Of a DNA stretch of 44,818 nucleotides, positions 1 through 9,522 are shown in pieces. The stretch lies in assembly GCA_018714785.1 (NCBI GenBank), contig DVMV01000008.1:1-44818 (forward strand), written 5' to 3'. This stretch comes from Candidatus Alloenteromonas pullicola (lineage in GTDB: Bacteria > Bacillota_I > Bacilli_A > RFN20 > CAG-826). The notes beneath the pieces were generated by a model. It made no database searches and was not told where the DNA came from. It saw only the letters and a program-made list of their open reading frames with translations. Within the stretch, counting starts at the first letter, position 1. Every line of letters starts with the position of its first letter. The position numbers were made by a program, and so were the translations under genes.

Positions 1-1
1 C

Positions 2-673
2 GGCGCTGATACCGTTGTGTATTTTGAAGGCAGCTTTACTTATGCCTATTACTGGGATGAGCACGGAAATACTGACAAGCCATGGCCTGGAATTGAATTG
101 TCCACCGCCGAGCAGGTTACTGTCTCGGATAGGCATTACAGCACCGATTCCACCGTTTACAAAATTGTTGTTCCTGCAGAAGTTCAAGCAAAAAACATTA
201 AATTCTCCAAAGGCACTGTTGAGTCTGAGAATTATGCCCTTGTTGAAGGCGCCGTTTATACCGATACGGGCATTGATCAAGACAAGACGAATGCCATGAC
301 ATTCTTGGCTGCCTTTGATGAGCTTCGTGACGAAAACGGCGATATCTGCGGCATTCTAGAAGATTCCGCCAAATATGAAGAAGTTATGAGTCTATATAAC
401 GCCATTCAAGATCAATCGCTTGTCGATAACTTGAAAGATTTGGGCGCCACTATCAAAGAAGGTGATGAATACGTTTCTACCGATGTCACCATTGGCGAAA
501 CCATGACTTACCTTCTTGTCACCCGCGGTACTGATGTCGGAACCGGCGCTGGGTTGATCGGGTCTTTCCAGAAGAACGCTTCTGATTGGATCGCCATCGT
601 TTCCATCGCTGCGGTATCGGTTGCTGCCGCTGGTCTATTCTTCTTCATCCGCAAGAAGAAATCGGCCAAGTAA
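2..673 (+). CDS. C-terminal part of a cell-surface protein with a CBM26-like starch-binding segment and C-terminal membrane anchor (5' end outside window)
   Basis: Frame is open to the window edge; VYFEGSFTYAYYWDEHGNTDKPWPGIEL resembles starch-binding module 26; C-terminal TM helix WIAIVSIAAVSVAAAGLFFFI followed by RKKKSAK. Confidence 0.7.
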   Translation, partial: GADTVVYFEGSFTYAYYWDEHGNTDKPWPGIELSTAEQVTVSDRHYSTDSTVYKIVVPAEVQAKNIKFSKGTVESENYALVEGAVYTDTGIDQDKTNAMTFLAAFDELRDENGDICGILEDSAKYEEVMSLYNAIQDQSLVDNLKDLGATIKEGDEYVSTDVTIGETMTYLLVTRGTDVGTGAGLIGSFQKNASDWIAIVSIAAVSVAAAGLFFFIRKKKSAK

Positions 674-689
674 TAGGGCGATTATCTAA

Positions 690-723
690 GGCGCGGGCAC
701 ATTCGCTCGCGCCTTTTTGTTTT
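690..723 (+). terminator. Rho-independent terminator
   Basis: GGCGCG ... CGCGCC stem followed by TTTTTGTTTT. Confidence 0.75.
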
Positions 724-737
724 GCTTGTTTCCCCGG

Positions 738-743
738 TATAAT
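738..743 (+). promoter_or_regulatory. -10 box (TATAAT) placing predicted +1 at 750, the A of ATG
   Basis: TATAAT 738-743, 6 nt, ATG 750. Confidence 0.65.
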
Positions 744-749
744 CAAGCC

Positions 750-1946
750 ATGAGTCAACACATAGGAATAATCAAGCTGCGGTCGGCTCTATCGGCCGGC
801 GACAAGGACCTCGTGGGCGAGGCTAGCGAGTTCCTTTCATCCTTATCGCCTAATGGCGAATATGAATTCGAGAACGCCGGCAAGGGCAAGATGAACGTCT
901 TCTTGGTCCTCACCGGCGGATCGGAGACCTCGTTCAAGGACTTCTACAAGAACTACGAGGCCCCTTACTTCATATTGCCGACCGGCAAGCGCAACTCGCT
1001 TGCCGCCAGCCTCGAGATCGTCTCCTACCTGCATGAGCAGGGCGAGCCCGCCATCCTCCTATACGGCGAGGATCAGAAGAAGATGTTAGACGGGGCGGTC
1101 AGGGTATATAACGCCCTCCACGCCCTGCGCGGCGCTAGGCTGGGCGTAATCGGGGGATCGTCATCCTGGCTCATCGCCTCCAACATCGACCGGAAGAAGG
1201 CCAAGAAGGCGCTCGGCATCGATATAGTCGACATCCCGATGAGGGAAGTATTGGGATATTACGACGAGCACCTGCTCGCCGACGACACCTTGTTCTCTAG
1301 GTTCGAGGGCAAGACCAGGCGCAAGGAGGAGCTCCGCGAGGCCCTATATGTCCACGGGGCCTTGAAGAAGCTCGTGAAGACCCGCGGGCTAAGCGCGCTT
1401 ACCATGAAGTGCTTCGACCTCATCACCGCCAAGCAGGTCAGCGCCTGCCTCGCCTTCGCCTTGCTCAACGAGGAGGGCATCATCGCCGGATGCGAGGGCG
1501 ACATACCATCCGCGCTCACCATGATGATCATGCAGGCCCTCACCGGGGAGGCGCCGTTCATGGCCAACCCGGCCTACATGGACGCTGAGCATAGCGAAGC
1601 GGTCTATGCGCACTGCACGATTCCCATCTCCATGCTGACCTCCTATACCTTGGCCACCCACTTCGAATCGGGGCTTTCCTTCGCGCTTAGGGGGCAGCTC
1701 AAGAAGACCACCTTCACCGCGGCCAAGCTTTCGCCCGCGCTAGACGACATAAGGGGCCTTTCCGGCGAGATAATCGACAATCCGATCGAAGACAAGATGT
1801 GCCGCACCCAGATAAAGGTGAGGTTCAACGGCTCGTTGAAGCCTTTGCTGGAGAAGCCATACGGCAACCACATGATCTTCTCCTACGGAGACTACACCGA
1901 GGAGCTGGGCATGCTGTCCGCGCTCCTGGCCCATTTTTGCAAGTGA
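750..1946 (+). CDS. L-fucose/arabinose isomerase-like family protein
   Basis: Motifs LPTGKRNSLAASLEIVSYL, GVIGGSSSWLIAS, GCEGDIPSALTMMI, CRTQI; ATG at 750 preferred over ORF start 717. Confidence 0.65.
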   Translation: MSQHIGIIKLRSALSAGDKDLVGEASEFLSSLSPNGEYEFENAGKGKMNVFLVLTGGSETSFKDFYKNYEAPYFILPTGKRNSLAASLEIVSYLHEQGEPAILLYGEDQKKMLDGAVRVYNALHALRGARLGVIGGSSSWLIASNIDRKKAKKALGIDIVDIPMREVLGYYDEHLLADDTLFSRFEGKTRRKEELREALYVHGALKKLVKTRGLSALTMKCFDLITAKQVSACLAFALLNEEGIIAGCEGDIPSALTMMIMQALTGEAPFMANPAYMDAEHSEAVYAHCTIPISMLTSYTLATHFESGLSFALRGQLKKTTFTAAKLSPALDDIRGLSGEIIDNPIEDKMCRTQIKVRFNGSLKPLLEKPYGNHMIFSYGDYTEELGMLSALLAHFCK

Positions 1947-1965
1947 CGGGCATAAGTGCTATTAT
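1937..1965 (+). promoter_or_regulatory. sigma-A type promoter for the yloU-fakA unit
   Basis: TTGCAA - 17 bp - TATTAT with TGc extended -10; predicted +1 at 1972. Confidence 0.65.
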
Positions 1966-2024
1966 CACCTCTAGGCTTCTTATAGAAGCGCTTCCCAACC
2001 CGATAAATTGATCTGGCAAAGGAA

Positions 2025-2396
2025 ATGAGCATCAAAGAGAACACACCCTACGGGGGAATCAACATCTCGATGGAGGCTATTGCCTCGGTCGCGGGGCGGG
2101 CCGCCAGCGAATGCTATGGCGTGCTCGGCCTTTCGTCTAGGTCGTCATTGAAGGACAACCTATACGAACTGCTCAGGGCAGAGGACTACGTCAAAGGGGT
2201 CTCCGCCAAGAAGAGCAAGAAGGGGTACGAGGTGGATGTCTACGTCTGCTGCGCCTATGGCGTCAAGCTTCCCGAGATACTCTCCGAAGTCCAGAAGAAA
2301 GTGAAATATGTCCTCGAGAAGACGTTCGAGATGAAGTTCGCCTCGGTCAACGTCTACGTCGCCGACATAAAAGAGATAGCAAATGAAAACGATTGA
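2025..2396 (+). CDS. yloU: Asp23/Gls24 family envelope stress protein (YloU-like)
   Basis: GGINISMEAIASVAGRAASECYGVLGLS motif; located directly upstream of the fakA/yloV homologue. Confidence 0.85.
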   Translation: MSIKENTPYGGINISMEAIASVAGRAASECYGVLGLSSRSSLKDNLYELLRAEDYVKGVSAKKSKKGYEVDVYVCCAYGVKLPEILSEVQKKVKYVLEKTFEMKFASVNVYVADIKEIANEND

Positions 2397-4116
2397 CGCG
2401 ACTACCCTGAAGGGGATGTATATCTCCGCCGCCAATAACCTTTATAACCATTATCCGGAGATAGACCAGCTCAACGTCTTCCCCGTACCCGATGGCGACA
2501 CCGGCATGAACATGAACCTGACCGTCACCTCGGGCGCGAAGGAGATACAGAACCGCGAGTTCGACGACCTCCACGCGGTCGCCAGCAATTTCAGCCGCGG
2601 CCTTTTGATGGGCGCGCGCGGTAATTCCGGCGTCATCACCAGCCAGATATTCCGCGGCTTCGCCCAGGGATGCGAGGGGAAGAAGACCCTCAACGCCATC
2701 GACCTGGCCAAGGCCCTGGTATCCGGGAAGGAAGTCGCCTACAAGGCCGTCATGAAGCCGGTAGAAGGCACCATTTTGACCGTCATCCGCGAATCCAGCG
2801 CCGCGCTCAAGGAATTCGTTCAGAAAGGCACCACGATCGAGGAGGCCTTCGACTATTTCCTCGAGCAGGCCAAGAAGTCGCTAGAGCACACCCCTGAGCT
2901 ATTGCCCGTATTGAAGGAAGTCGGGGTCGTCGACTCCGGCGGCGCGGGCTTGGTCCGCATCATCGAGGGCATGGCCTCCGCGGTCCATGGCCACATCATC
3001 GAGCGCAACGCCGACGTCGCCACCGCCGAGCCTGCCGCCCCCCTTTACGCCGGGGCCAAGCTATCCGAGGACGACGAGGAGGCCTATGGCTACTGCACCC
3101 AGTTCATCCTCCGCCTAGACGACGGAAAGACCCCGGGCAAGAAGCCCTTCAACGAGAAGAACTTCATGAGGTTCCTCTCCGCTCATGGCAAGTCGCTGGT
3201 CACCGTCCGGGACGAGGAGATCGTCAAGGTCCACGTCCACGCCCTTTCCCCGGGCATGATGCTCAACTACGCCCAGCAGTTCGGCGAGTTCGTGACCATC
3301 ATCATCGAGAACATGTCCGAGGAGCACCACAACATCGAGAAAGGCTACAAAGCCACCGATTACCTCAAGGCCCTCGAGGGCGATGGGGCGAGGAAGAAGG
3401 AGCAGGTCCTGCCCGAGCCCGAGGAGGAGAACCCCTCGCTGGACAAGGACATGGCCCTCATCTCGGTTTGCTCCGGCGCGGGGCTAGAGGAGATGTTCAA
3501 GGAGCTCGGCGTCGATGAGATCGTCTCCGGCGGGCAGACCATGAACCCCTCGACCGAGGATTTCGTCAAGGCAATCAAGAAAACAAGGGCCCGCAACGTG
3601 CTGATATTGCCCAACAACTCCAACATCGTCATGGCCGCCTCCCAGGCCGCCGACGTGATGGAGGGAAGCGAGATAAAGGTCAAGGTCGTGCAGTCGAAGA
3701 CCATTCCCCAGGGGATCGCCTCCGCCATGATGTACAACCCCGAAGGCGACCTCGAATCGGTGTATTCCGAGATGAAGAGCGCCCTCAAGACCATCAGCTC
3801 CGGCTCGGTCACCTACGCCATCAAGGACACCGAGATCGAAGGCGTCCACATCACCAAGGGCTTCTACATGGCCATGAAGGACAAGAACATCGTCAGCTGC
3901 GTCAAGGACAAGCTCGAGGCGCTGTTCGATCTATCCGAGTCGCTGCTTCGCCGCGGCGAGCCGTCCATCATCACCGTCATCGCCGGCGAGGACGTCACCG
4001 ACGAGGAGGCTTCCAAGGCCCGCGAGGTGCTCGAGGAAAGATACGGCGACGAGATCGAGGTCGACGTCAAGCGCGGCGGCCAGCCGGTGTATTCCTTCCT
4101 TGTCGGCGTCGAATGA
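2383..4116 (+). CDS. fakA: DhaL/DAK2-domain fatty acid kinase FakA (YloV)
   Basis: NVFPVPDGDTGMNMNLT, MGARGNSGVITSQI, GVVDSGGAGL motifs. Confidence 0.92.
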   Translation: MKTIDATTLKGMYISAANNLYNHYPEIDQLNVFPVPDGDTGMNMNLTVTSGAKEIQNREFDDLHAVASNFSRGLLMGARGNSGVITSQIFRGFAQGCEGKKTLNAIDLAKALVSGKEVAYKAVMKPVEGTILTVIRESSAALKEFVQKGTTIEEAFDYFLEQAKKSLEHTPELLPVLKEVGVVDSGGAGLVRIIEGMASAVHGHIIERNADVATAEPAAPLYAGAKLSEDDEEAYGYCTQFILRLDDGKTPGKKPFNEKNFMRFLSAHGKSLVTVRDEEIVKVHVHALSPGMMLNYAQQFGEFVTIIIENMSEEHHNIEKGYKATDYLKALEGDGARKKEQVLPEPEEENPSLDKDMALISVCSGAGLEEMFKELGVDEIVSGGQTMNPSTEDFVKAIKKTRARNVLILPNNSNIVMAASQAADVMEGSEIKVKVVQSKTIPQGIASAMMYNPEGDLESVYSEMKSALKTISSGSVTYAIKDTEIEGVHITKGFYMAMKDKNIVSCVKDKLEALFDLSESLLRRGEPSIITVIAGEDVTDEEASKAREVLEERYGDEIEVDVKRGGQPVYSFLVGVE

Positions 4117-4123
4117 ATCCATT

Positions 4124-4145
4124 GGGACCTATTGGTCCCTTTTTT
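4124..4145 (+). terminator. Rho-independent terminator
   Basis: GGGACC-TATT-GGTCCC-TTTTTT. Confidence 0.8.
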
Positions 4146-4147
4146 GG

Positions 4148-4156
4148 TGGTAGACT
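4148..4156 (+). promoter_or_regulatory. extended -10 box (TGgTAGACT) for recG, predicted +1 at the ATG
   Basis: TAGACT ends 4156; ATG at 4163. Confidence 0.5.
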
Positions 4157-4162
4157 TTCCCT

Positions 4163-6154
4163 ATGAAGCTCACCTCCTCGAAGAAGCTATCGGCCTTGCT
4201 CTCCCAGATGGGCATCTACTCGACCCTGGACGTGATAAACCACCTCCCGCGTCGGTATGAGACGTTTTTCTATTCCCCGGTTGAGGAGCTCCGGCACCTC
4301 GAGCACGGCCAGCGGGCGGTGATATTGGGGAAGATAATAACCCCGGTGAGGGCGGTGCGCTTCGGCAGGATGTCGGCGGCGAGGTTCTATATCTCCAGCC
4401 TCGGCATGGATTTCGCCGTCTGCGCCTACAACCGCGCCTACCTCGGCACCAGCTTCAAGGAAGATGACCTGGTCACCATCTCGGCGACCTACGACGCCAA
4501 GCGGCACGAGCTCTCGCTAATAAGCATCAAGAAGGGCGAGATCGACGAAAACCATCGCATAGTCCCGATATATTCATTGCCCGCCGATTACCCGAACCAC
4601 CTTTTCGCGGATCTCGTAAAAAAGAGCCTTTTATCTTTGAAAGGGGAGATTTACGAGCATATCCCGGAAATATTTCGCCGCAAATACCGGCTCATCAGCC
4701 GGGAAGACGCCTATTGGCGCTGCCATTTCCCGAGGAGCAAAGAAGACGTAAACGCCGGCAGAAGGGTCCTCAAATACGAGGAAGCCCTCCGCTTCACGCT
4801 GCACAACCTGCTCATCAAGCGGCAGAACAAGGCGCTAACCAAGGGGCAAAGCGTTCCCATCGACCTGGCCAAGGTCGAATCGTTCGTCTCCTCATTGCCC
4901 TATAAGCTCACCGGCGATCAGAAGAAGGCGTGCGGGGAGTGCATCAAGGACATGGACGACAGGTCGCTCATGACCAGGCTGCTACAAGGCGACGTCGGGA
5001 CCGGCAAGACGCTGGTCGCCGCGGTGCTTTCCTACGCCAACTTCACCAGGGGCTGCCAAACCGCCATCATGGCCCCGACCGAGTCGCTGGCCCGGCAGCA
5101 CCTTGACTATTTTTCCTCCCTTCTGGGCAAGACCGGCATGAACATCGCCCTGCTGACCGGCTCGACCGATAGGCAGGAGAGGAAGAGGATCCTATCCGAC
5201 CTAAAAGACGGGACCATCGACCTATTGATCGGGACCCATGCCCTGTTCGGCGAGGGGGTAATTTACCCCAACCTAGGGCTCGCCATCATCGACGAGCAGC
5301 ACAAGTTCGGCGTCAACCAGCGCGCCAGGCTATTGGGCAAAGGCGAGAAGGCCGACCTGCTATTGATGTCCGCCACCCCGATCCCGCGGACCCTCTCGCT
5401 GACCCTATACGGCGACATCGACGTCTCGACCCTTTCCGAGTTCCCCTTCAAGGCCAGGAAGGTGACGATCAAGGTGGTGCCGGAGAACCTATCCCGGGCG
5501 GTGGCTACGCTAAAGAAGACGCTGCAGCGGGGCAAGCAAGCCTACGTCATAGCCCCGCGGATCGAGGGGGAGGGCAACCTCGGGGCCATCAGAGTTTTCG
5601 CTTCTTTGGACCAGGATTTGCCGGGAAAATGCGTGCTGTTGCACGGCTCGATGGATGAAGGGGAGAAGCTTGCCGCGCTATCGGAGTTCAAATCGGGCGA
5701 GCGCCCGATACTGGTGGCGACCTCCATCGTCGAGGTCGGCATCGACGTGAAGAGCGCCGACACGATGCTCATCTTCGGCCCGACCCATTTCTCGCTATCC
5801 TCCCTCCACCAGCTGCGAGGCAGGATCGGCCGCGACGGCTCCGAGGCCTATTTCTACATGCTCATCTCCGCCCCGACGGAGGAGGAGAAGGAGAAGCTCT
5901 CGGTTCTGGTGAATTCAAACGACGGCTTCGAGATCGCCGAGGCGGATCTGAGGCTTCGCGGCCCCGGCACGATATCGGGCACCAAGCAAAGCGGCTTCCC
6001 CGAGTTCGCCTTCGCCTCGATCGCGACCGACCTCCGCATGTTCGAATGCGCCCGGCAGGATGCCTCATACATCCTCGAGCACGAGGCCGATCCGCAATTC
6101 GCCTATCTGCTTCAGGAAGCCAGAAAATCCTCCCAAGGCATAAGCCTTGCTTAA
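4163..6154 (+). CDS. recG: ATP-dependent DNA helicase RecG
   Basis: GDVGTGKT, DEQHKFGV, SATPIPRTL, QLRGRIGRDG motifs; full-length (663 aa). Confidence 0.96.
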   Translation: MKLTSSKKLSALLSQMGIYSTLDVINHLPRRYETFFYSPVEELRHLEHGQRAVILGKIITPVRAVRFGRMSAARFYISSLGMDFAVCAYNRAYLGTSFKEDDLVTISATYDAKRHELSLISIKKGEIDENHRIVPIYSLPADYPNHLFADLVKKSLLSLKGEIYEHIPEIFRRKYRLISREDAYWRCHFPRSKEDVNAGRRVLKYEEALRFTLHNLLIKRQNKALTKGQSVPIDLAKVESFVSSLPYKLTGDQKKACGECIKDMDDRSLMTRLLQGDVGTGKTLVAAVLSYANFTRGCQTAIMAPTESLARQHLDYFSSLLGKTGMNIALLTGSTDRQERKRILSDLKDGTIDLLIGTHALFGEGVIYPNLGLAIIDEQHKFGVNQRARLLGKGEKADLLLMSATPIPRTLSLTLYGDIDVSTLSEFPFKARKVTIKVVPENLSRAVATLKKTLQRGKQAYVIAPRIEGEGNLGAIRVFASLDQDLPGKCVLLHGSMDEGEKLAALSEFKSGERPILVATSIVEVGIDVKSADTMLIFGPTHFSLSSLHQLRGRIGRDGSEAYFYMLISAPTEEEKEKLSVLVNSNDGFEIAEADLRLRGPGTISGTKQSGFPEFAFASIATDLRMFECARQDASYILEHEADPQFAYLLQEARKSSQGISLA

Positions 6155-6172
6155 AAGTTGGGCAAAAACCGG

Positions 6173-6178
6173 TATACT
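6173..6178 (+). promoter_or_regulatory. -10 box (TATACT) for rnc, predicted +1 6185
   Basis: TATACT followed 7 nt later by ATG 6186. Confidence 0.5.
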
Positions 6179-6185
6179 ACTCCTG

Positions 6186-6881
6186 ATGAGCAGCGAATAC
6201 ATGGCCTTGTACAGGCAGTTCAACATCAAGCCGAACAACGAGGAGCTTTACCGGCTGGCCTTCACCCATTCCTCCTACAACGGGATGGCCGGGACCCGCC
6301 ACCAGGACTATGAGCGGCTCGAGTTCCTCGGCGATTCGATAATCGGGTTCGTCACCTCCGAGCTTTGCTATACCTTCCATCCCGACATGGAGCAAGGCCA
6401 GCTGAGCATGCTAAAGGCCCAGTTCATCCGCTCCTCGAGCGAGGCGAAATACTGCCGAAAGCTCGGGCTTGGCCAATACATCAGGGTCGGGGCGAGCTTC
6501 GTCAAGGAGGCCTCGACCAACATCTCGCTTTTAGAGGACGTATTCGAGTCCTTCGTAGGGGCGGTGTTCCTCGACCAGGGGCTGGTGTTCTGCTACAACC
6601 TCGTGAGGAAGATCTTCGAGGAGGACATCAAGAACGCCACCATCGACATTGCCATCAACCCCAAGTCGCGGCTGCAGGAATGCATGCAGGCCGACTCGAA
6701 GGAATCGGTCACCTACCGGATACTGAAGGAGGAGGGCAGCGCCGCCGACAAGCGCTTCCTCGCCGGGGTCTACTTCGAGGGCAAGGAGATCGGGAGGGGA
6801 TACGGCCACAACAAGAAGCTGGCCGAGACCGCCGCGGCCCAAAACGCCTTGGACAAGATGGCGTTGCCGGAAGGGAAGTAG
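6186..6881 (+). CDS. rnc: Ribonuclease III
   Basis: ERLEFLGDSIIGF catalytic signature; C-terminal dsRBD (AETAAAQNALDKM). Confidence 0.95.
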   Translation: MSSEYMALYRQFNIKPNNEELYRLAFTHSSYNGMAGTRHQDYERLEFLGDSIIGFVTSELCYTFHPDMEQGQLSMLKAQFIRSSSEAKYCRKLGLGQYIRVGASFVKEASTNISLLEDVFESFVGAVFLDQGLVFCYNLVRKIFEEDIKNATIDIAINPKSRLQECMQADSKESVTYRILKEEGSAADKRFLAGVYFEGKEIGRGYGHNKKLAETAAAQNALDKMALPEGK

Positions 6882-6883
6882 CA

Positions 6884-7870
6884 ATGGGACTTTTTTCGTT
6901 TCTGAGGAATAAATTCAAGGGGCAGCCCAAGGACGAGGCCACCAAGACCTACGAGAAGGGGATGTCCAAATCCCGGAAGGCATTCGCCTCGAAGCTCGAC
7001 GAGCTTTCAAAGCGCTACAAGAAGGTCGACCAGGAATACTTCGAGGAGCTCGAGGAGATACTGATCGAGTCCGACGTCGGGGTTGAGCTCTCCCTTTCAT
7101 TATGCGAGAAGCTGCTCGACAAATCGGCCAAGGAGGGATTGACCGACCCCAAAGCGATAAACGACGCGCTGGTCGACCTGATGTTCGTCGATTACGCCAC
7201 CAAGGGCGATTCGATCGTGAACGAAGTCCGCTTCGTCCCCGGGGTGACCGTTCTATTGGTCGTCGGGGTCAATGGCGTCGGGAAGACCACTTCCATCGCA
7301 AAACTCGCCTATCGCTACAAGAAAACGGGCAAGAAGGTGATGCTCGCCGCCGGGGATACCTTCCGCGCCGGGGCGGTGGAGCAGCTTTCGGTCTGGGCCG
7401 ATAGGCTCGGCATCGAAATAATGAAAGGCAAGGAGAACGAGGATCCCGCCTCGGTGGCCTTCGCGGCCGCCAAGAAGGCCAAGGAGGAGGGCGTCGACCT
7501 GCTTATCGTCGACACCGCCGGCAGGCAGCAGACCAAGGCCAACCTGATGCAGGAGCTCGGCAAGATATCCCGCGTATTGGGCAAGGAGATCGAGGGAGCC
7601 CCCCACGAGACCTTCCTCATCATCGACGCCACGACCGGCCAAAACGGGGTGCTTCAGGCCAGGAGCTTCAAGGAAGTCACCAACCTAACCGGCATCGTCG
7701 TGACCAAGATGGATGGGACGTCCAAGGGCGGCATCATCCTCTCCATACGCGATGAGCTCGGCGTCCCCGTCCGCTTCATGGGACTAGGCGAGAGGATGGA
7801 GGACCTCGAGGAATTCGACCTCGACAAGTACCTATACGGCCTATTGCTGGGGGATGAGAGCAATGGATGA
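6884..7870 (+). CDS. ftsY: Signal recognition particle receptor FtsY
   Basis: [39 protein letters not shown] motifs; ATG at 6884 within longer ORF 6365-7870. Confidence 0.96.
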   Translation: MGLFSFLRNKFKGQPKDEATKTYEKGMSKSRKAFASKLDELSKRYKKVDQEYFEELEEILIESDVGVELSLSLCEKLLDKSAKEGLTDPKAINDALVDLMFVDYATKGDSIVNEVRFVPGVTVLLVVGVNGVGKTTSIAKLAYRYKKTGKKVMLAAGDTFRAGAVEQLSVWADRLGIEIMKGKENEDPASVAFAAAKKAKEEGVDLLIVDTAGRQQTKANLMQELGKISRVLGKEIEGAPHETFLIIDATTGQNGVLQARSFKEVTNLTGIVVTKMDGTSKGGIILSIRDELGVPVRFMGLGERMEDLEEFDLDKYLYGLLLGDESNG

Positions 7871-8198
7871 GCTCGATAAGCGCAACCACGCCATCGCGCT
7901 TTTCGCCATGTATGGCGGATTGCTCTCGAAAACCCAGAGGCAGGCGCTAAGCAGCCACCTCTGCTACGACCTTTCGATTTCGGAGATCGCGGAGTCGGGG
8001 AAGATAAGCCGGGCCGCCGCCTCCGACGCCATCACCAAGGGGATGGAGAAGCTGCAGAAGATAGAGGACGCCCTTGGGCTGCTGGAAAAACAGCAGGAAT
8101 ACGCTTCGGCCATACAAGCCATCGAGCTAGTCGATGACGAAAAGGCCAAGCTCAGCCTTTACAGGGCATTAGGGAGGTTATTCACCCATGGCATTTGA
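7863..8198 (+). CDS. ylxM: YlxM/p13-like SRP-associated HTH protein
   Basis: [26 protein letters not shown]...DLSISEIAE; conserved position between ftsY and ffh (start 7863 or 7854). Confidence 0.85.
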   Translation: MDELDKRNHAIALFAMYGGLLSKTQRQALSSHLCYDLSISEIAESGKISRAAASDAITKGMEKLQKIEDALGLLEKQQEYASAIQAIELVDDEKAKLSLYRALGRLFTHGI

Positions 8199-9519
8199 AT
8201 CGCTATCCGACCGCTTCCAGCGCGTCTTCAAGAAGCTTCGCGGACAGACCCGCCTGACCGAGTCCAACATGGACGAGATGCTCAAGGAGATCAGGGTCGC
8301 CTTGCTTGAGGCCGACGTCAACTTCAAGGTCGTCAAGAGCTTCGTCTCCGACATCAAGGAGAAGGCGGTGGGCCAAGACGTATACGACAAGGTCAACCCG
8401 AGCCAGATGGTCGTCAAGATCGTCCACGACGAGATGTGCAATCTCCTCGGCGAGGACCAAAGCGACCTGAAGCTCCATAACGGCCTTTCGATCATCATGC
8501 TCGTCGGCTTGCAGGGCACCGGCAAGACCACGACCGCCGGTAAGCTGTCCAAGCTGCTGATGAAGCGGGGCAAGAAGGTGATGCTCGCCGCCCTCGACGT
8601 ATACCGGCCAGCCGCCATCGACCAGCTGCGCACCATAGCCACCGAGGTCGGCGCCGATTTCTTCTCCAAGCCGGGAAAGCCGAGTGAGCTTTGCCTGCAG
8701 GCCAGGGATGAGGCCCTCGCCAAGGGCGAGGACGTCCTGATCATCGATACCGCCGGGCGACTGCAGATAGACGAGGCCCTGATGCAGGAGCTGCAGGACA
8801 TCAACCACGCCGTCCACCCCGACGAGGTGCTCCTGCTGGTCGACGCCGCCTCCGGCCAGGACGCGGTCAACGTCGCCAAGGCCTTCAATTCCTCGCTCCA
8901 CCTGACCGGCGTGGTGCTATCCAAGCTAGACGGCGACGCCAAAGGCGGCGCGGCCCTTTCGATCAAATACCTGACCGGATTGCCGATCAAGTTCGCGGCG
9001 ACCGGCGAGAAGATGGACGACATCGAGCAGTTCCACCCCGACCGCATGGCCGATAGGATCCTCGGCATGGGCGACATCGTGACTTTGGTCGAGAAGGCCA
9101 AGGATGCGATCGACGAGAAGACCGCCGAGAAGGAAGCCAAGAAGATGATGGACGGCGAGTTCACCCTCGAGGACATGCTTCGCCAGATGAAGATGGTCAA
9201 GCGCCTCGGGTCGCTTGGGTCCATCGCCAAGCTCATCCCCGGAATGCCCAAGCTCACCGACGAGCAGAAGGCGACCGCCGAGAAGGAGATGAAGATCTTC
9301 GAGTCCGTCATCAATTCGATGACCCCTTACGAGAGGCGCCATCCAGAGACCTTGCGCTTCTCGCACAAGAACCGCATAGCCAAGGGGTGCGGCCTCGATA
9401 ACGGCGCGGTCAACAAGGTTCTGCGCAAATTCGACCAGAGCAAGCTGGCCATGAAGCAGCTCAAGCAATACGCCAAATCCGGCAAGGGCATGGGCGGCTT
9501 CGGCGGCTTCGGGAGGTAA
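8188..9519 (+). CDS. ffh: Signal recognition particle protein Ffh (SRP54)
   Basis: GLQGTGKTTTAGKL, DTAGRLQIDEALM, LDGDAKGGAALS motifs; Met-rich M domain; SD ggaggt upstream. Confidence 0.97.
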   Translation: MAFESLSDRFQRVFKKLRGQTRLTESNMDEMLKEIRVALLEADVNFKVVKSFVSDIKEKAVGQDVYDKVNPSQMVVKIVHDEMCNLLGEDQSDLKLHNGLSIIMLVGLQGTGKTTTAGKLSKLLMKRGKKVMLAALDVYRPAAIDQLRTIATEVGADFFSKPGKPSELCLQARDEALAKGEDVLIIDTAGRLQIDEALMQELQDINHAVHPDEVLLLVDAASGQDAVNVAKAFNSSLHLTGVVLSKLDGDAKGGAALSIKYLTGLPIKFAATGEKMDDIEQFHPDRMADRILGMGDIVTLVEKAKDAIDEKTAEKEAKKMMDGEFTLEDMLRQMKMVKRLGSLGSIAKLIPGMPKLTDEQKATAEKEMKIFESVINSMTPYERRHPETLRFSHKNRIAKGCGLDNGAVNKVLRKFDQSKLAMKQLKQYAKSGKGMGGFGGFGR

Positions 9520-9522
9520 AAC

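Noticed and set aside
6365-6884. N-terminal extension of the ftsY ORF through rnc
   Set aside because: Arg/Gly-rich out-of-frame translation of rnc; FtsY start at 6884 is clear
8178-9314. 378-aa minus-strand ORF antisense to ffh (also 8203-8901, 8926-9660)
   Set aside because: Shadow ORFs from strong GC/codon bias; Ser/Arg- or Gly/Val/Asp-rich pseudo-peptides with no motifs, fully overlapping a certain gene
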